64,000 bases of DNA from PALSA-505 sp035308365 (lineage in GTDB: Bacteria > Actinomycetota > Actinomycetes > Streptosporangiales > Streptosporangiaceae): assembly GCA_035308365.1 (NCBI GenBank), contig DATGGU010000012.1, forward strand, positions 61,162 to 125,161, written 5' to 3'. This document shows positions 9,359-18,700 of this stretch, in pieces; position 1 is the first letter of the stretch; each line of letters begins with the position of its first letter. The position numbers were made by a program, and so were the translations under genes. The notes under the pieces were generated by a model. It saw nothing but the letters and a program-made list of their open reading frames with translations, had not been told where the DNA came from and made no database searches.

Positions 9359-10209
9359 CCAGCACCCAGACCGGCAAGCCACCGGCGCCCACCGCTACCG
9401 GCCAGGCCGTGCTGCCCAGCGCCTGGAGCCTGGGGCTGGCCAGGGCCGGCATCGAGCTCAAGATGTTCTTCCGCGAGCGGGACGCCGTGGCGTTCGGGTT
9501 CTCCTTCCCCATCGTGCTGCTGCTGATGTTCGGCTCGATCTTCCACTCCAGCTACCGGCAGGCGCCCGGCCTCACCGTCGCCATGGTCTACACGTCCGGC
9601 CTGATGGGGGCCGGCCTGATGACCGCCAGCTTTCAGAACCTCGGCGCCCGCATCTCGATGGACCGGGAGGACGGCACGCTGAAGCGGCTGCGCGGCACCC
9701 CCATGCCGCCCGCCGCCTACTTCCTGGGCAAGATGCTCTGCATCGCGGTGGTCAGCGCCATCGAGATCCTGGCCATGCTGGTGCTCGGCATCCTGCTGTT
9801 CCACCTGCCCGTCCCGGGCCCGGCGAAGTGGCTGACCCTGCTGTGGGTCTTCGCGCTCGGGCTGACCGCGTCCTCGCTGCTCGGCATCGCGATCACCAGC
9901 ATTGTGCCCAACGCCCGCAGCGCGCACATGGTGATCAGCGGGCCGCTGATCATGCTGCAGTTCATCTCCGGGGTGTACGTGCCGTGGAACGAGCTGCCGG
10001 GCTGGCTGTACAACCTGTCCGGCATCTTTCCGCTCCGGTGGATCAGCCAGGGATTCCGCGGCGCCGTGCTGCCCGCCGACGCGGCCAGGCTGGACCCGAG
10101 CGGGTCGTTCCAGCTCGGCCAGGCGGCGCTGGCCATGGCCGTCTGGATCGTGCTCGGCTCCGCCCTGGTCGCCGTCACGTTCCGGTGGCGCCGTCGCGGC
10201 GAGAACTAG
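9355..10209 (+). CDS. ABC-2 type transporter permease, DrrB type
   Basis: 284-residue integral membrane protein with about six hydrophobic segments (for example FGFSFPIVLLLMFGSIF near residue 45 and a run from about 120 to 200). It carries the EDGTLKRLRGTP loop typical of ABC-2 permeases of the DrrB/NodJ group. It is translationally coupled to the ATPase gene and is followed 7 bases later by the P450 gene, so all three are probably one operon. Expected role: membrane channel for export of the cluster product, with the preceding ATPase as motor. Confidence 0.9.
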   Translation: MTSTQTGKPPAPTATGQAVLPSAWSLGLARAGIELKMFFRERDAVAFGFSFPIVLLLMFGSIFHSSYRQAPGLTVAMVYTSGLMGAGLMTASFQNLGARISMDREDGTLKRLRGTPMPPAAYFLGKMLCIAVVSAIEILAMLVLGILLFHLPVPGPAKWLTLLWVFALGLTASSLLGIAITSIVPNARSAHMVISGPLIMLQFISGVYVPWNELPGWLYNLSGIFPLRWISQGFRGAVLPADAARLDPSGSFQLGQAALAMAVWIVLGSALVAVTFRWRRRGEN

Positions 10210-10216
10210 CGTCCCC

Positions 10217-11416
10217 ATGTCTGTCGCAGCCGAGCCCCCCGCGCGGATCAACCTGACCGATCCCGCGCTGTACTCCCACGGCAACCCGTTCCCGGTCTGG
10301 CGCTGGCTGCGGGCCCACGACCCGGTGCGCTGGCAGCAGGAGAGCGAGCTGCCGGGCTTCTGGATCGTGACCAGGTATGAAGACGTGCGTGCGGTCTACC
10401 GTGACCCGGACACGTTCAGCTCGGCCGGCGGGATCCTGCTGCGGCCCGCCGGGCTCGGCGCCGACCCCGGCGGCGGCCGGACCCTGGCGCTCACCGACCC
10501 ACCCCGGCATCGCCAGCTCAGGGCGCTGGTCGACGGCTGGTTCACGGTACGCTCGGTGCGCGCACTCGAAGCGGAGATGACCGAGGTGGCCCAGGCCGTC
10601 GTCGCCCGTGCCATCGACCAGGGCCGGTGCGACTTCGTCACCGAGATAGCCGCCCGCATCCCGCTCTATGTCATCTGCAAGATGACCGGCGTCCCGGCGG
10701 CCGACTGGGAACACATCTTCGACCTGACCAGCGAGGCCTTCGGCGCGGCCGACGCGCTCGCCCGCCGGCTGGCCCACCTGGAGATCCTCCGCTACTTCGA
10801 GGACCTGAAGGTGGCCAGGGCGAAGAACCCAGGCGATGACCTGGTGAGTGCGCTGGCCACTGCCAAAATCGACGGCAAGCCGCTCACCCCGGACGAGATC
10901 ATCCTCAACTGCGACAACCTGCTCGTCGGCGGCACCGAAAACACCCGCATCGCCGCCTCCGGCGGGATGCTGGCCTTCCTGGAGAACCCCGGCGAATGGC
11001 AGGACCTGGCCGAGGACCCCGCGCTGTTCCCCACGGCCGTGGAGGAAGTGCTGCGCTGGACCTCCAGCGCCACGCACATCATGCGCACGGCGACCCGGCC
11101 GGTCATTCTGCGCGGCCGCCACATCGAGGCCGGCGACCGGGTGACATTGTGGAACCCGTCGGCCAACCGCGACGAAGCGGTATTCGAAAACCCGGATCGT
11201 TTCACCATTCGCAGGCAGCCGAACCGGCATCTCGCGCTGGGCGCGGGTGAACACTTCTGCCTGGGCAGCACACTGGCCCGGTTCGAGCTCCGGATTCTCT
11301 ATCAGGAGCTGCTCCGCCGGGTCAGATGCGTCGAGCTCGACGGCGAACCCGTGCGGCTGAGCTCGATCGTGGTCAACGGACTCCAGCGGCTGCCGGTCAA
11401 CCTGGTACCGGCGTAG
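10217..11416 (+). CDS. Cytochrome P450
   Basis: 399 residues. The I-helix oxygen-binding motif appears as GGTENTR (acid conserved as Glu), the K-helix as EEVLRW, and the heme-ligand loop as LGAGEHFCLGS, where Leu replaces the usual first Phe. The length and absence of a membrane anchor are those of bacterial soluble P450s fed by ferredoxin; no ferredoxin gene is adjacent. Its place in an operon with the exporter genes suggests a tailoring hydroxylation or oxidative cross-link in the NRPS-PKS pathway. P450s acting on carrier-bound amino acids also look like this, so a precursor role is possible. Confidence 0.92.
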   Translation: MSVAAEPPARINLTDPALYSHGNPFPVWRWLRAHDPVRWQQESELPGFWIVTRYEDVRAVYRDPDTFSSAGGILLRPAGLGADPGGGRTLALTDPPRHRQLRALVDGWFTVRSVRALEAEMTEVAQAVVARAIDQGRCDFVTEIAARIPLYVICKMTGVPAADWEHIFDLTSEAFGAADALARRLAHLEILRYFEDLKVARAKNPGDDLVSALATAKIDGKPLTPDEIILNCDNLLVGGTENTRIAASGGMLAFLENPGEWQDLAEDPALFPTAVEEVLRWTSSATHIMRTATRPVILRGRHIEAGDRVTLWNPSANRDEAVFENPDRFTIRRQPNRHLALGAGEHFCLGSTLARFELRILYQELLRRVRCVELDGEPVRLSSIVVNGLQRLPVNLVPA

Positions 11417-11448
11417 CGGAGGCTTAAGTCTCCGGAAGGGAGCGGTAG

Positions 11449-11883
11449 ATGCGCCGACGTTTTGCGAAGATCGTCCTCGTGGTTGGGGCGGTGTTCTATG
11501 GCGGCCCGGGTCTGTGGGCCGTCATCAATGCCCACTCCTTCATCAACAGGGTGGAGAAGGCGCCGAACGTGCACATCCTCCATGACATGGGCGCTTTCAT
11601 GGTGGGCCTCGCGATCTTTACCATAGGATCGCTGATCCTTTCAGACAAGATACTGACCGCCTTTGTTTCGCTGATAGTGGTGTCGGCGCTCGACGCGTAC
11701 GTGCATTTCAGCGACATGCATCTGGGCGGCATAGAAAAATCCGAGCCCTGGGATATCGCTGGCATGCTCATTGTGCTGCTGCTCGGGCTGGCCGCCTATC
11801 TCACGTCCCGCCGCGCGGTGGAATCGCCCCCGGTGGATCAGGATGTTCCCAGCGGCAGTGCCGCGCCGGTCTCCCAGCGGTAA
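11449..11883 (+). CDS. Small integral membrane protein, unknown function
   Basis: 144 residues, ATG at 11449 preceded by GGAAGGGAG. About four hydrophobic segments can be seen (residues 7-27, 46-66, 70-88, 100-118) with charged loops, and a short hydrophilic tail. It follows the P450 gene by 32 bases on the same strand. I do not recognise the family; the pattern is of a four-helix bacterial membrane protein. It may belong to the exporter operon or simply be read with it. Confidence 0.7.
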   Translation: MRRRFAKIVLVVGAVFYGGPGLWAVINAHSFINRVEKAPNVHILHDMGAFMVGLAIFTIGSLILSDKILTAFVSLIVVSALDAYVHFSDMHLGGIEKSEPWDIAGMLIVLLLGLAAYLTSRRAVESPPVDQDVPSGSAAPVSQR

Positions 11884-11925
11884 CCGTGGCCCACGCGTTC
11901 CCGGGAGATGAGCGACCCTCGCCGC

Positions 11926-12351
11926 TCAGGCACGTCTGGCCCATAGGCATCGCGCACCCAGCGGGCACCTGGCGGGCTGGTGACCCCAGCGACACCGAAT
12001 CCCTGTATCGAGGACGAACCTGACGGTCAGCGTCTCCCCTGGGGAGACGGTCACCGTCTTGCCGGGCTCCTTGGAATGCAGGCCCTTGGCCGTCGCGCGG
12101 ATCAGGCAGGTGCCGGGCGGGACTGTCAGTTCATAGCGGCCAGCGTCATCGGCGGTCGTAGCGGCCACGACGTTACCATCGCGCAGCGCTTCCACCACCG
12201 CGCCAGCCACCGGGCGAGTGTTCGGCTGGCCCACGATGCCCACCGGGCGGACCGGGCCAGCTTCCACCGTTCCCGTGACGGCCGCAGCGTCGAGCCGCAT
12301 ACGGCCAGCGTAATCGAGTCCCGGTCGCCGTCCCGCTCCCCATAGGGCCAT
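11926..12351 (-). CDS. Carboxypeptidase-regulatory-like (transthyretin-fold) small protein
   Basis: About 141 residues from ATG 12351, or 124 residues from ATG 12300; neither has a strong ribosome binding site. The central part (VTGTVEAG ... PVAGAVVEALRDG ... AGRYELTVPPGTCLIRATAKG ... VSPGETLTVRFVLD) is the pattern of a carboxypeptidase regulatory-like beta-sandwich. I see no signal peptide, so the location is unclear. The reading frame continues upstream past 12351 into the carbamoyltransferase gene, but that part has shadow composition and is left out. Role unknown. Confidence 0.55.
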   Translation of the reverse strand: MALWGAGRRPGLDYAGRMRLDAAAVTGTVEAGPVRPVGIVGQPNTRPVAGAVVEALRDGNVVAATTADDAGRYELTVPPGTCLIRATAKGLHSKEPGKTVTVSPGETLTVRFVLDTGIRCRWGHQPARCPLGARCLWARRA

Positions 12352-12440
12352 GCTCGCGCCCTGCCCGGCGTCACCCGCGTCGCCCAGGCCCCCCGGGGTG
12401 CTATCAGAAATGACCTTGCCGGCCCCGGCCCGGTGCCCCG

Positions 12441-13367
12441 TCATGAAACAGCCAGGCACCACTCCAGGACTGCCTTGGCGCTGTGCAGCTTGTTCTCGGC
12501 CTGGTCGAAGGCGATGCTCGACGGGCCGTCCAGGACGGCGCCGGTCACCTCGAAGCCCCGGTGGGCGGGCAGGTCGTGCATGAACACCGCACGGGGGTGG
12601 GCCGACATCAGGGCCTCGTCGACCTGGAACGGCCGGAATACCCGCAGCCAGTCCGGATCGTGCTTGGCCGTCCCGGTGGTCTGCCACCGGGTGGTGTAGA
12701 CGACGTCGGCGTCGCGGATGGCCGTTGCCAGGTCGTGCGTCTCGGTCAGCGAGCTGTCGTGCTCCTTCGCCTGCCGCTGGGACTGCCCGGCGATGTCCGG
12801 CTCAAGGCCGTAGCCGGGCGGCGTGCACAGGCAGAAGTCCACGTTCTGGTAGCGGCTGAGCGCCAGTGCCAGGGCGGCGGCGGTGTTGTTTCCTTCGCCG
12901 ACGTAGAGGATCCGCAGGCCGGTGATCCGGCCGAACCGTCGCAACAGCGTGGTCAGATCGGCCAGGGCCTGGGTGGGATGCTCGTCCGAGCTCATCGCGT
13001 TGATCACCGACATCGTGCCCTGGCTGGCGAAGGACCGGATCTCGGCCGGGTCGCCGGCGGTGCGCACGACCAGGGCGTCCAGCATCCGGGCCAGGATGAG
13101 CGCAGTGTCCCCGACCGTCTCCCCGGTGTTGAGCTGCAGGTCACCGGGGCCGTAGGCGATGTGGCCCGCGCCGAGCCTGAGTGCGGCGCTGGCGAACGCC
13201 GTCCTGGTGCGGGTCGACGTGGCGCGGAAGTAGCTGCCGACGACGTGCCCGGCCAGTGGCTGATGACCCCGGGCGGCCGCCGTGGCGAACCAGGCGCCGC
13301 GTTCCACCAGTTGGTGGAGTTCCTCGTCGGCCAGGTCCCGGATCGAGGTGAGGTGCCGGCGCTCCAT
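12441..13367 (-). CDS. Ornithine/aspartate carbamoyltransferase-like enzyme
   Basis: 308 residues from ATG 13367 (GGGGGT eight bases upstream); a TTG at 13400 would add 11 residues. The carbamoyl-phosphate motif is STRTRT, the second motif is DEHPTQALADL, and the C-terminal motif is HDLPAHRGFEV, where ornithine carbamoyltransferases have HCLPAxRG. The Cys to Asp change in that last motif, which touches the amine substrate, suggests a substrate other than ornithine. Two genes away is a cysteine-synthase-like enzyme. In viomycin and capreomycin clusters such a pair (plus an ornithine-cyclodeaminase homologue not seen here) makes 2,3-diaminopropionate and its ureido derivative. That reading is inference. 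Confidence 0.82.
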   Translation of the reverse strand: MERRHLTSIRDLADEELHQLVERGAWFATAAARGHQPLAGHVVGSYFRATSTRTRTAFASAALRLGAGHIAYGPGDLQLNTGETVGDTALILARMLDALVVRTAGDPAEIRSFASQGTMSVINAMSSDEHPTQALADLTTLLRRFGRITGLRILYVGEGNNTAAALALALSRYQNVDFCLCTPPGYGLEPDIAGQSQRQAKEHDSSLTETHDLATAIRDADVVYTTRWQTTGTAKHDPDWLRVFRPFQVDEALMSAHPRAVFMHDLPAHRGFEVTGAVLDGPSSIAFDQAENKLHSAKAVLEWCLAVS

Positions 13368-13520
13368 TGTGACCCCCAGGGGTGTGACCTGCTCTCGCAA
13401 CGATCCTCAGCGCCGCGCAAACTGCTACCAACGGGTTGGCGTGAACTCGACACCTGGTCACAGGCCTGACGGAGCCCGTCGCGGGCACAGTGGGCCTGAC
13501 ACCCGAGGGGAGGGCTGCCG

Positions 13521-14534
13521 GTGCCGACGATGATCGTGTCCGACACGTATGTGGCCTATGACGTACATGGGACGGGGGAGCCCGTGCTGCTCATCGCGCC
13601 GGCCGGGACGCGGGCCGCCATCTGGCTGTCGCATCTCGTCCCGGCGCTGCGGCGGGGCGGCTACCAGGTGATCACCTTCGACAACCGGGGAACGGCGCCG
13701 TCGGCCGTTCCACCCGGGCCGTACCGGCTCGCCGACCTGGTGGCGGACACCGCGGACCTGATCGCCGGGCTGGGGGTGGGGCCGTGCCGGATCGTCGGGG
13801 CGTCGCTGGGGGCGATGGTGGCGCAGGAACTCGCGGCCGCTCAGCCTGGGCTGGTCAGGGCGGCCGTCCTGCTGGGTACCCGGTGCCGGTCGGACTTCTT
13901 CCGGCGCGAGCTGACCCGCGCCACCGCGGCCCGGATCCGGGACCCCGACCCCACTCTCACGACGGACTTCGACGTGCTGGTCGGCATGGGCCAGATGTTC
14001 TCGGCCCGGACGCTGGCCGATGACAAGACGGTCGCCAACTGGTTCGCCGTGCTCAGCAGGTTCCCGGTGCGCGGGCCGGGGGCGGCGGCTCAGTACGAGG
14101 CTACGCTCACCGAGGACCGGGCCGCGGCCCTCGCGTCGGTGCGCTGCCCGTGCCTGGTGGTGGGGTTCAGCGAGGACGCGATAACCCCGCCCGCGCTGTG
14201 CCGGGAGGTCGCCGGCGCGATCCCAGGCGCCCGTTATGCCGAGGTCGGCGACTGTGGCCACTTCGGCTTCCTGGAAGAACCGGGCACCGTCAGCGATCTG
14301 ATCACCGATTTCTTCGCTGACAGAGACTTAGGGGGAAACTGCGGCGCCATCCTCTCCCCCTCCTCGATGGCGGTCGATCCGGGTTTCGTCCCCCTTGGCT
14401 GGGGGTCGATCCGGGTTTCGTCCCCCTTGGCTGGGGGTCGATCCGGGTTTCGACCGCCTTATTCAAACCAGCCCAGCCGGCTTGACATCAGGCTTGTGAG
14501 CTGCGGTTGCTGGCCGATCACCAAGGGGTTCTGA
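13521..14534 (+). CDS. Alpha/beta hydrolase with a repeat-encoded C-terminal tail
   Basis: 337 residues. The alpha/beta-hydrolase fold is visible: oxyanion-side HGTGEP, nucleophile elbow GASLGAM (Ser near residue 93), acid in SEDAITPP and His in GDCGHFGF. The domain would normally end near residue 268 (DLITDFFADR). The remaining 65-70 residues are encoded by a 32-bp tandem repeat and an 82-bp palindromic element, so this tail looks like read-through into repeats. No separate thioesterase domain is visible in the window, so this free-standing hydrolase could act as a release or editing enzyme for the assembly line, but a type II thioesterase motif (GHSxG) is not present. Confidence 0.8.
   Translation: MPTMIVSDTYVAYDVHGTGEPVLLIAPAGTRAAIWLSHLVPALRRGGYQVITFDNRGTAPSAVPPGPYRLADLVADTADLIAGLGVGPCRIVGASLGAMVAQELAAAQPGLVRAAVLLGTRCRSDFFRRELTRATAARIRDPDPTLTTDFDVLVGMGQMFSARTLADDKTVANWFAVLSRFPVRGPGAAAQYEATLTEDRAAALASVRCPCLVVGFSEDAITPPALCREVAGAIPGARYAEVGDCGHFGFLEEPGTVSDLITDFFADRDLGGNCGAILSPSSMAVDPGFVPLGWGSIRVSSPLAGGRSGFRPPYSNQPSRLDIRLVSCGCWPITKGF
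14372..14452 (+). repeat. 32-bp tandem repeat, 2.5 copies
   Basis: GGTCGATCCGGGTTTCG recurs at 14372, 14404 and 14436, giving a 32-bp period; the two full units are nearly identical. The array lies inside the extended C-terminus of the alpha/beta hydrolase frame and directly precedes the 82-bp palindromic element. Confidence 0.9.
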
Positions 14535-14539
14535 ACAAG
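14458..14539. repeat. 82-bp palindromic element, copy 1
   Basis: Begins CTTATTCAAACC and ends GGTTCTGAACAAG, which are imperfect inverted terminal repeats. A second 82-bp copy at 39214-39295 is about 80% identical by eye. Both copies lie between convergent genes, overlap the 3' end of the plus-strand gene and end a few bases before the TGA of the minus-strand gene. It may be a bidirectional terminator or a MITE/REP-like element. Confidence 0.8.
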
Positions 14540-14543
14540 CCTC

Positions 14544-15575
14544 TCAACGAACGTCGATGGCGAAGCTGAGCCCGCTGCCGCGCAGCCGGCCGAGGCTGGC
14601 CCGCACGCCGGCGGCCAGCCCCACCTCGGCGATCCAGCCGGGGTCGTAGATCGTGTCGGTGTACCTGTCGCCGTCGTCGGCGCACAGGCACAGCGGCCGG
14701 GCCGGTGGCAGCGGGCCGGCCAGGTCGGCCAGGCAGGCGTGCAGCACGTGCCCGCTGGAGCCGCCCAGCCGGACGCCGGTGTCGGCGTGGAAGATCTGGC
14801 AGACCGCGATGGCGTCGGCGTCCCGCACGTGCACCGCGCGGTCGTAGCTGCCGGGGCGCAGTAGCGTCGAGGGCCTGCTGGCGCCGATGCCGGGGATGTT
14901 CCGCCAGGCGCCGGGCTGTGGTGTCGTCGCGTAGGACCCCTGGGAATCGACGGCCACGATACGGACCGGCCGGCCCAGCGGCCTGATGTGCGCGGCGATC
15001 CCGGCGAGGGTGCCGCCGGTGGAGACGGCCGCGTAGACGCCGTCCAGGCCGGGGCCGGCCTGCTGGGTGATCTCGGGACCTGTGGTGTCCTGATGGATGC
15101 GTGAGTTGGCCGGATTGTCGTACTGGTTGGTCCAGCGGTAGTGCGGGTTCTCCTGGCAGAGTTCGCGAACCAGGCGGAGCCGGGAGTAGAGGTAGCCGCC
15201 GTGCCCGTCGCTGTCGGTCACGCAGTGCAGCTGGGCTCCGGCCGCGACGAGCCGCTGACGGATGGCGGCCGGTGTCTTGGGATCGATAACCGCGATGAAC
15301 TGGCAGCCGATCGGCGCCAGCAGGTGAGCCAGCGCGGCGCCAAGACCGCCCGAAGTGGATTCCACAATGACCGTGCCAGGATGCAACGGGCGCTCGGCGT
15401 CCATCCCCGCGAGCAGGCCAATTGCGGTGCGATATTTGATCGATCCGGTTGGCAGATAGCATTCCCGTTTCAGCAGTATCCGATGGGTAATGCCGTGGTA
15501 TGCCACAGTGACGGTGGTGACCGGAGTAGGGCAGATCTGCCGGGCCAGGCTGGCCACCGTTGTTAGTGATGTCAC
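14544..15575 (-). CDS. PLP-dependent cysteine-synthase-family enzyme (SbnA-like)
   Basis: 343 residues, GTG at 15575 with AAGGG upstream. Fold-type II PLP enzyme: the Schiff-base lysine is in PTGSIKYR (usual form PxxSxKDR), the substrate loop is STSGGLG (usual TSGNTG), the phosphate-binding loop is STGGTLAG and a GGSSGH segment lies near the C-terminus. The altered loops argue against ordinary cysteine synthesis. Homologues such as SbnA and VioB replace the O-phosphoserine side chain with an amine donor on the way to 2,3-diaminopropionate. With the carbamoyltransferase nearby this would supply an unusual amino acid to the NRPS; an SbnB partner is not in this window. The gene starts 96 bp from the palindrome at 15671. 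Confidence 0.8.
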   Translation of the reverse strand: MTSLTTVASLARQICPTPVTTVTVAYHGITHRILLKRECYLPTGSIKYRTAIGLLAGMDAERPLHPGTVIVESTSGGLGAALAHLLAPIGCQFIAVIDPKTPAAIRQRLVAAGAQLHCVTDSDGHGGYLYSRLRLVRELCQENPHYRWTNQYDNPANSRIHQDTTGPEITQQAGPGLDGVYAAVSTGGTLAGIAAHIRPLGRPVRIVAVDSQGSYATTPQPGAWRNIPGIGASRPSTLLRPGSYDRAVHVRDADAIAVCQIFHADTGVRLGGSSGHVLHACLADLAGPLPPARPLCLCADDGDRYTDTIYDPGWIAEVGLAAGVRASLGRLRGSGLSFAIDVR

Positions 15576-15670
15576 CTGTGCCGCCCTTGGATCGTAAGTG
15601 TTTGACCCGGTAGTGTCGCGAGCATATTCACACAGTGCCGCACCACTTGGCTGGGCGCTAAGTAGAGCGC

Positions 15671-15686
15671 TGGCGACTTGTCGCCA
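15671..15686. promoter_or_regulatory. 16-bp palindrome, site 3 of the cluster-wide motif
   Basis: TGGCGA-CTTG-TCGCCA, perfect 6+4+6 palindrome. It sits in the 221-bp divergent gap between the SbnA-like gene (start 15575) and the PKS gene (start 15797), 111 bp before the PKS start. This is the best match to the shared consensus. Confidence 0.8.
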
Positions 15687-15796
15687 TTACCGATGCGCTG
15701 GTTGCCTGATCAACGGGCTCAGGTACAGCATTATCACGCACTGGTGCAAGTTACAACGGGCCGCGTTACCGGCCGCGGATAAGGAGGCCGATCGCA

Positions 15797-18700
15797 GTGG
15801 CGCAAGCGGAGCCTCAGCCTGATGACCAAGAGGCTATTGCCATTGTGGGAATGGCTTCCCGGGTGCCGGGGGCGAACAGTACTGGGCAGTTCTGGGAAAA
15901 TCTTCTCCGCGGTACCGAATCAATCACCTCTTTCGACGACGATGAGCTGCGCGCCGCCGGTATCAAGGATAGGTACCTGCGCGACCCTAATTACATCAAG
16001 GCCGCCCCGATAATCGATGACGTCGAATCTCTCGACGCGGCATTTTTCGGGATCGGGCCGAGGGACGCGGAGGTGCTCGATCCACAGCACCGGGTATTCC
16101 TGGAAATATGCTCGGCCGCGCTGCAGCAGGCCGCCTACGATCCGGCGGCCTTCGGTGGCCGGATCGGCGTCTACGCCGGGGCGAAGGAGAACATTTACCT
16201 CAAGGAGAACCTTCAGGCCAACGCCGGGATCATGCGCGCGGTTGGCGAGCTGGTCGTGCACATCTCCAACCACACCGACTACCTGTCCACCGGGGTGGCC
16301 TACCGGCTCAACCTGACCGGCCCGGCGATCAGCGTGGTGACGGCGTGCTCGACCTCGCTGGTCGCGGTGCACCTGGCCGCCAAGGCACTGCGGGCCGGGG
16401 AATGCGAGATGGCGCTGGCCGGCGGCGTGGAGATCATCCTTCCGGTGGTGCACGGCTACATCTACAACGAGGGCGGGATCCTGGCCCCGGACGCGCACAT
16501 CCGGCCGTTCGACGCCAACGCCCGGGGGACGGTCTTCGGCAGCGGGGCGGGCGCGGTGGTGCTGAAGCGGCTGCGCGACGCCCTGGCCGACCGGGACACG
16601 ATCCACGCGGTGATCCTCGGCTCGGCCATCAACAACGACGGCTCGGACAAGGGCGCGTTCTCCGCGCCGAGCAGGAGCGGGCAGCTCGCCGTGATCACGG
16701 CCGCGCTGCGGGATGCCGCCGTCGACCCGCTGACCATCGGCTACGTCGAGGCGCACGGCACCGGCACGCTCATCGGCGACCCGATCGAAGTCGCCGCTCT
16801 CACCGAGGCCTACCAGCGCGACCCAGGGCGCACCGGCTACTGCGCGATCGGGTCGGTGAAGGGCAACGTCGGCCACCTGGGCGCGGCGGCCGGCATCAGC
16901 TCCCTGATCAAGGCGGCTCACTGCGTCCGCGAGGGCCAGCTTCCGCCGAGCATCAACTTCACCGAGCCCAACCCGCGCATCGACTTCGCCGCCAGCCCGT
17001 TCTATGTGAACACCGCCCTGGCCGGCTGGACGGCGGCCGGTGACCAGCCACGCCGGGCTGGCGTCAGCTCGTTCGGAATCGGTGGCACCAATGCCCACCT
17101 GGTGCTCGAACAGCCTCCGGCGCCGGCCGCGAGCGCTCCCGCCCGCCGCGCCTACCAGCTCATCGCGCTGTCGGCGCAGACCCCCAGCGCGCTCGACACC
17201 GCGACCGCGCAACTTGGCGAGCACCTGGCCGCGACCGGGGCCGGGCTGGCCGACGCCGCGTACACGCTCAACGTCGGGCGGGCCGCGCTGCCCGTCCGCC
17301 GGATCCTGGTCGCCGCCGGCCAGCGGCAAGCCGCGGAAAGCCTCGCCGGGGACGAGGGCAAGCGCCTGTTCACCCGGACCGTGGCGGCCAGGAGCGAACG
17401 CCAGGCCGCCTTCCTGTTCCCCGGTCAGGGCTCGCAGTACGTCCAGATGGCCCGCGGCCTGTACGACACCGAGCCGGCCTTCGCCGCCGAGATCGACCGG
17501 TGCGCGGACGTGCTCGCCACCCACAACGGGATCGACCTGCGCGGCCTGCTGTTCGCCACGCCCTCTGACGAGGCGGCGGCGGCGCTCGGCCAGACGGCGG
17601 TGACCCAGCCTGCCCTGTTCGCCGTCGAGTACGCGCTGGCCAGGCTCCTGCAGGAGTGCGGCATAGCCCCGGCCGCGATGGCCGGGCACAGCATCGGTGA
17701 GTATGTCGCCGCCGCCGTCGCCGGGGTGTTCTCCGCCGAAGACGGGCTGCGCCTGGTCGCCGACCGGGGCGCGCTCATGCGGCGGCTGCCGGCCGGCTCG
17801 ATGCTCGCGGTCAACTTGCCGGAGGAACTCCTTGCGCCGATGCTGCCGGCCGAGCTGGATCTGGCCGCGGTCAACGCGCCCGGCATGTGCGTGGTGTCCG
17901 GCGCGGCGCCGGACATCAAGCAGCTACAGGACGAGCTTTCGGTGCAGGGAATCGGCGGGCGCCTGCTGCACACCTCGCACGCCTTCCACTCCCGGATGAT
18001 GGACCCGATCCTGGCGGAGTTCCGGCAGCACGTGGCCGCGACGGAGCTGAGCCCGCCGGCCATCCCGTACGTGGCCAACCTCACCGGCCGGTTCATCACC
18101 GCCGAGCAGGCCACCGACCCTGGCTACTGGGTCAGCCACCTGCGCAGCGCCGTCCGGTTCTCCGATACGCTGCGGCTGCTCACCGCCGAGGGCCGGTACG
18201 TGTTCGTCGAGGTGGGGCCGGGCCGCACCCTGTCCGGCCTGGTCGCCGCGCACGCCGACCCGGCGGCAGCACCGCAGTCCGCGCCGGTGGCCGTCGCGAC
18301 CATGCGCCACCCGCACGAGGAACGCGACGACGCCGAGATGCTGCTCGAGTCCATCGGCCGGGCCTGGGCGGCCGGTGCCCCGGTGGACTGGTCACGGTTC
18401 TGGACGGGCGAGCAGCGCCGCCGGACGGTGCTGCCGGTCTACCCGTTCGAGCGGCGCCGGTTCTGGGTGGATCCGGACGAGGGCGAAGCCGCCGGGCCGG
18501 CCGACCTCGACGAGGGCGGCCCGTTCTCGGTGCCGAGCTGGCGGGAGAGCGCGCCGCCCGCGGCGGACCCGAACCCGCCGGGCGCCGGCGGCACCCTCTG
18601 GGTGGTCTTCGCCCCGGCCGCCGAGCCGTCGGTCAGCGCGCTGGTCAGCCGGCTGCGCGCCGCCGTAGGGCGTGGTTCCGGCCAGGAAAGCGCCGCAGGG

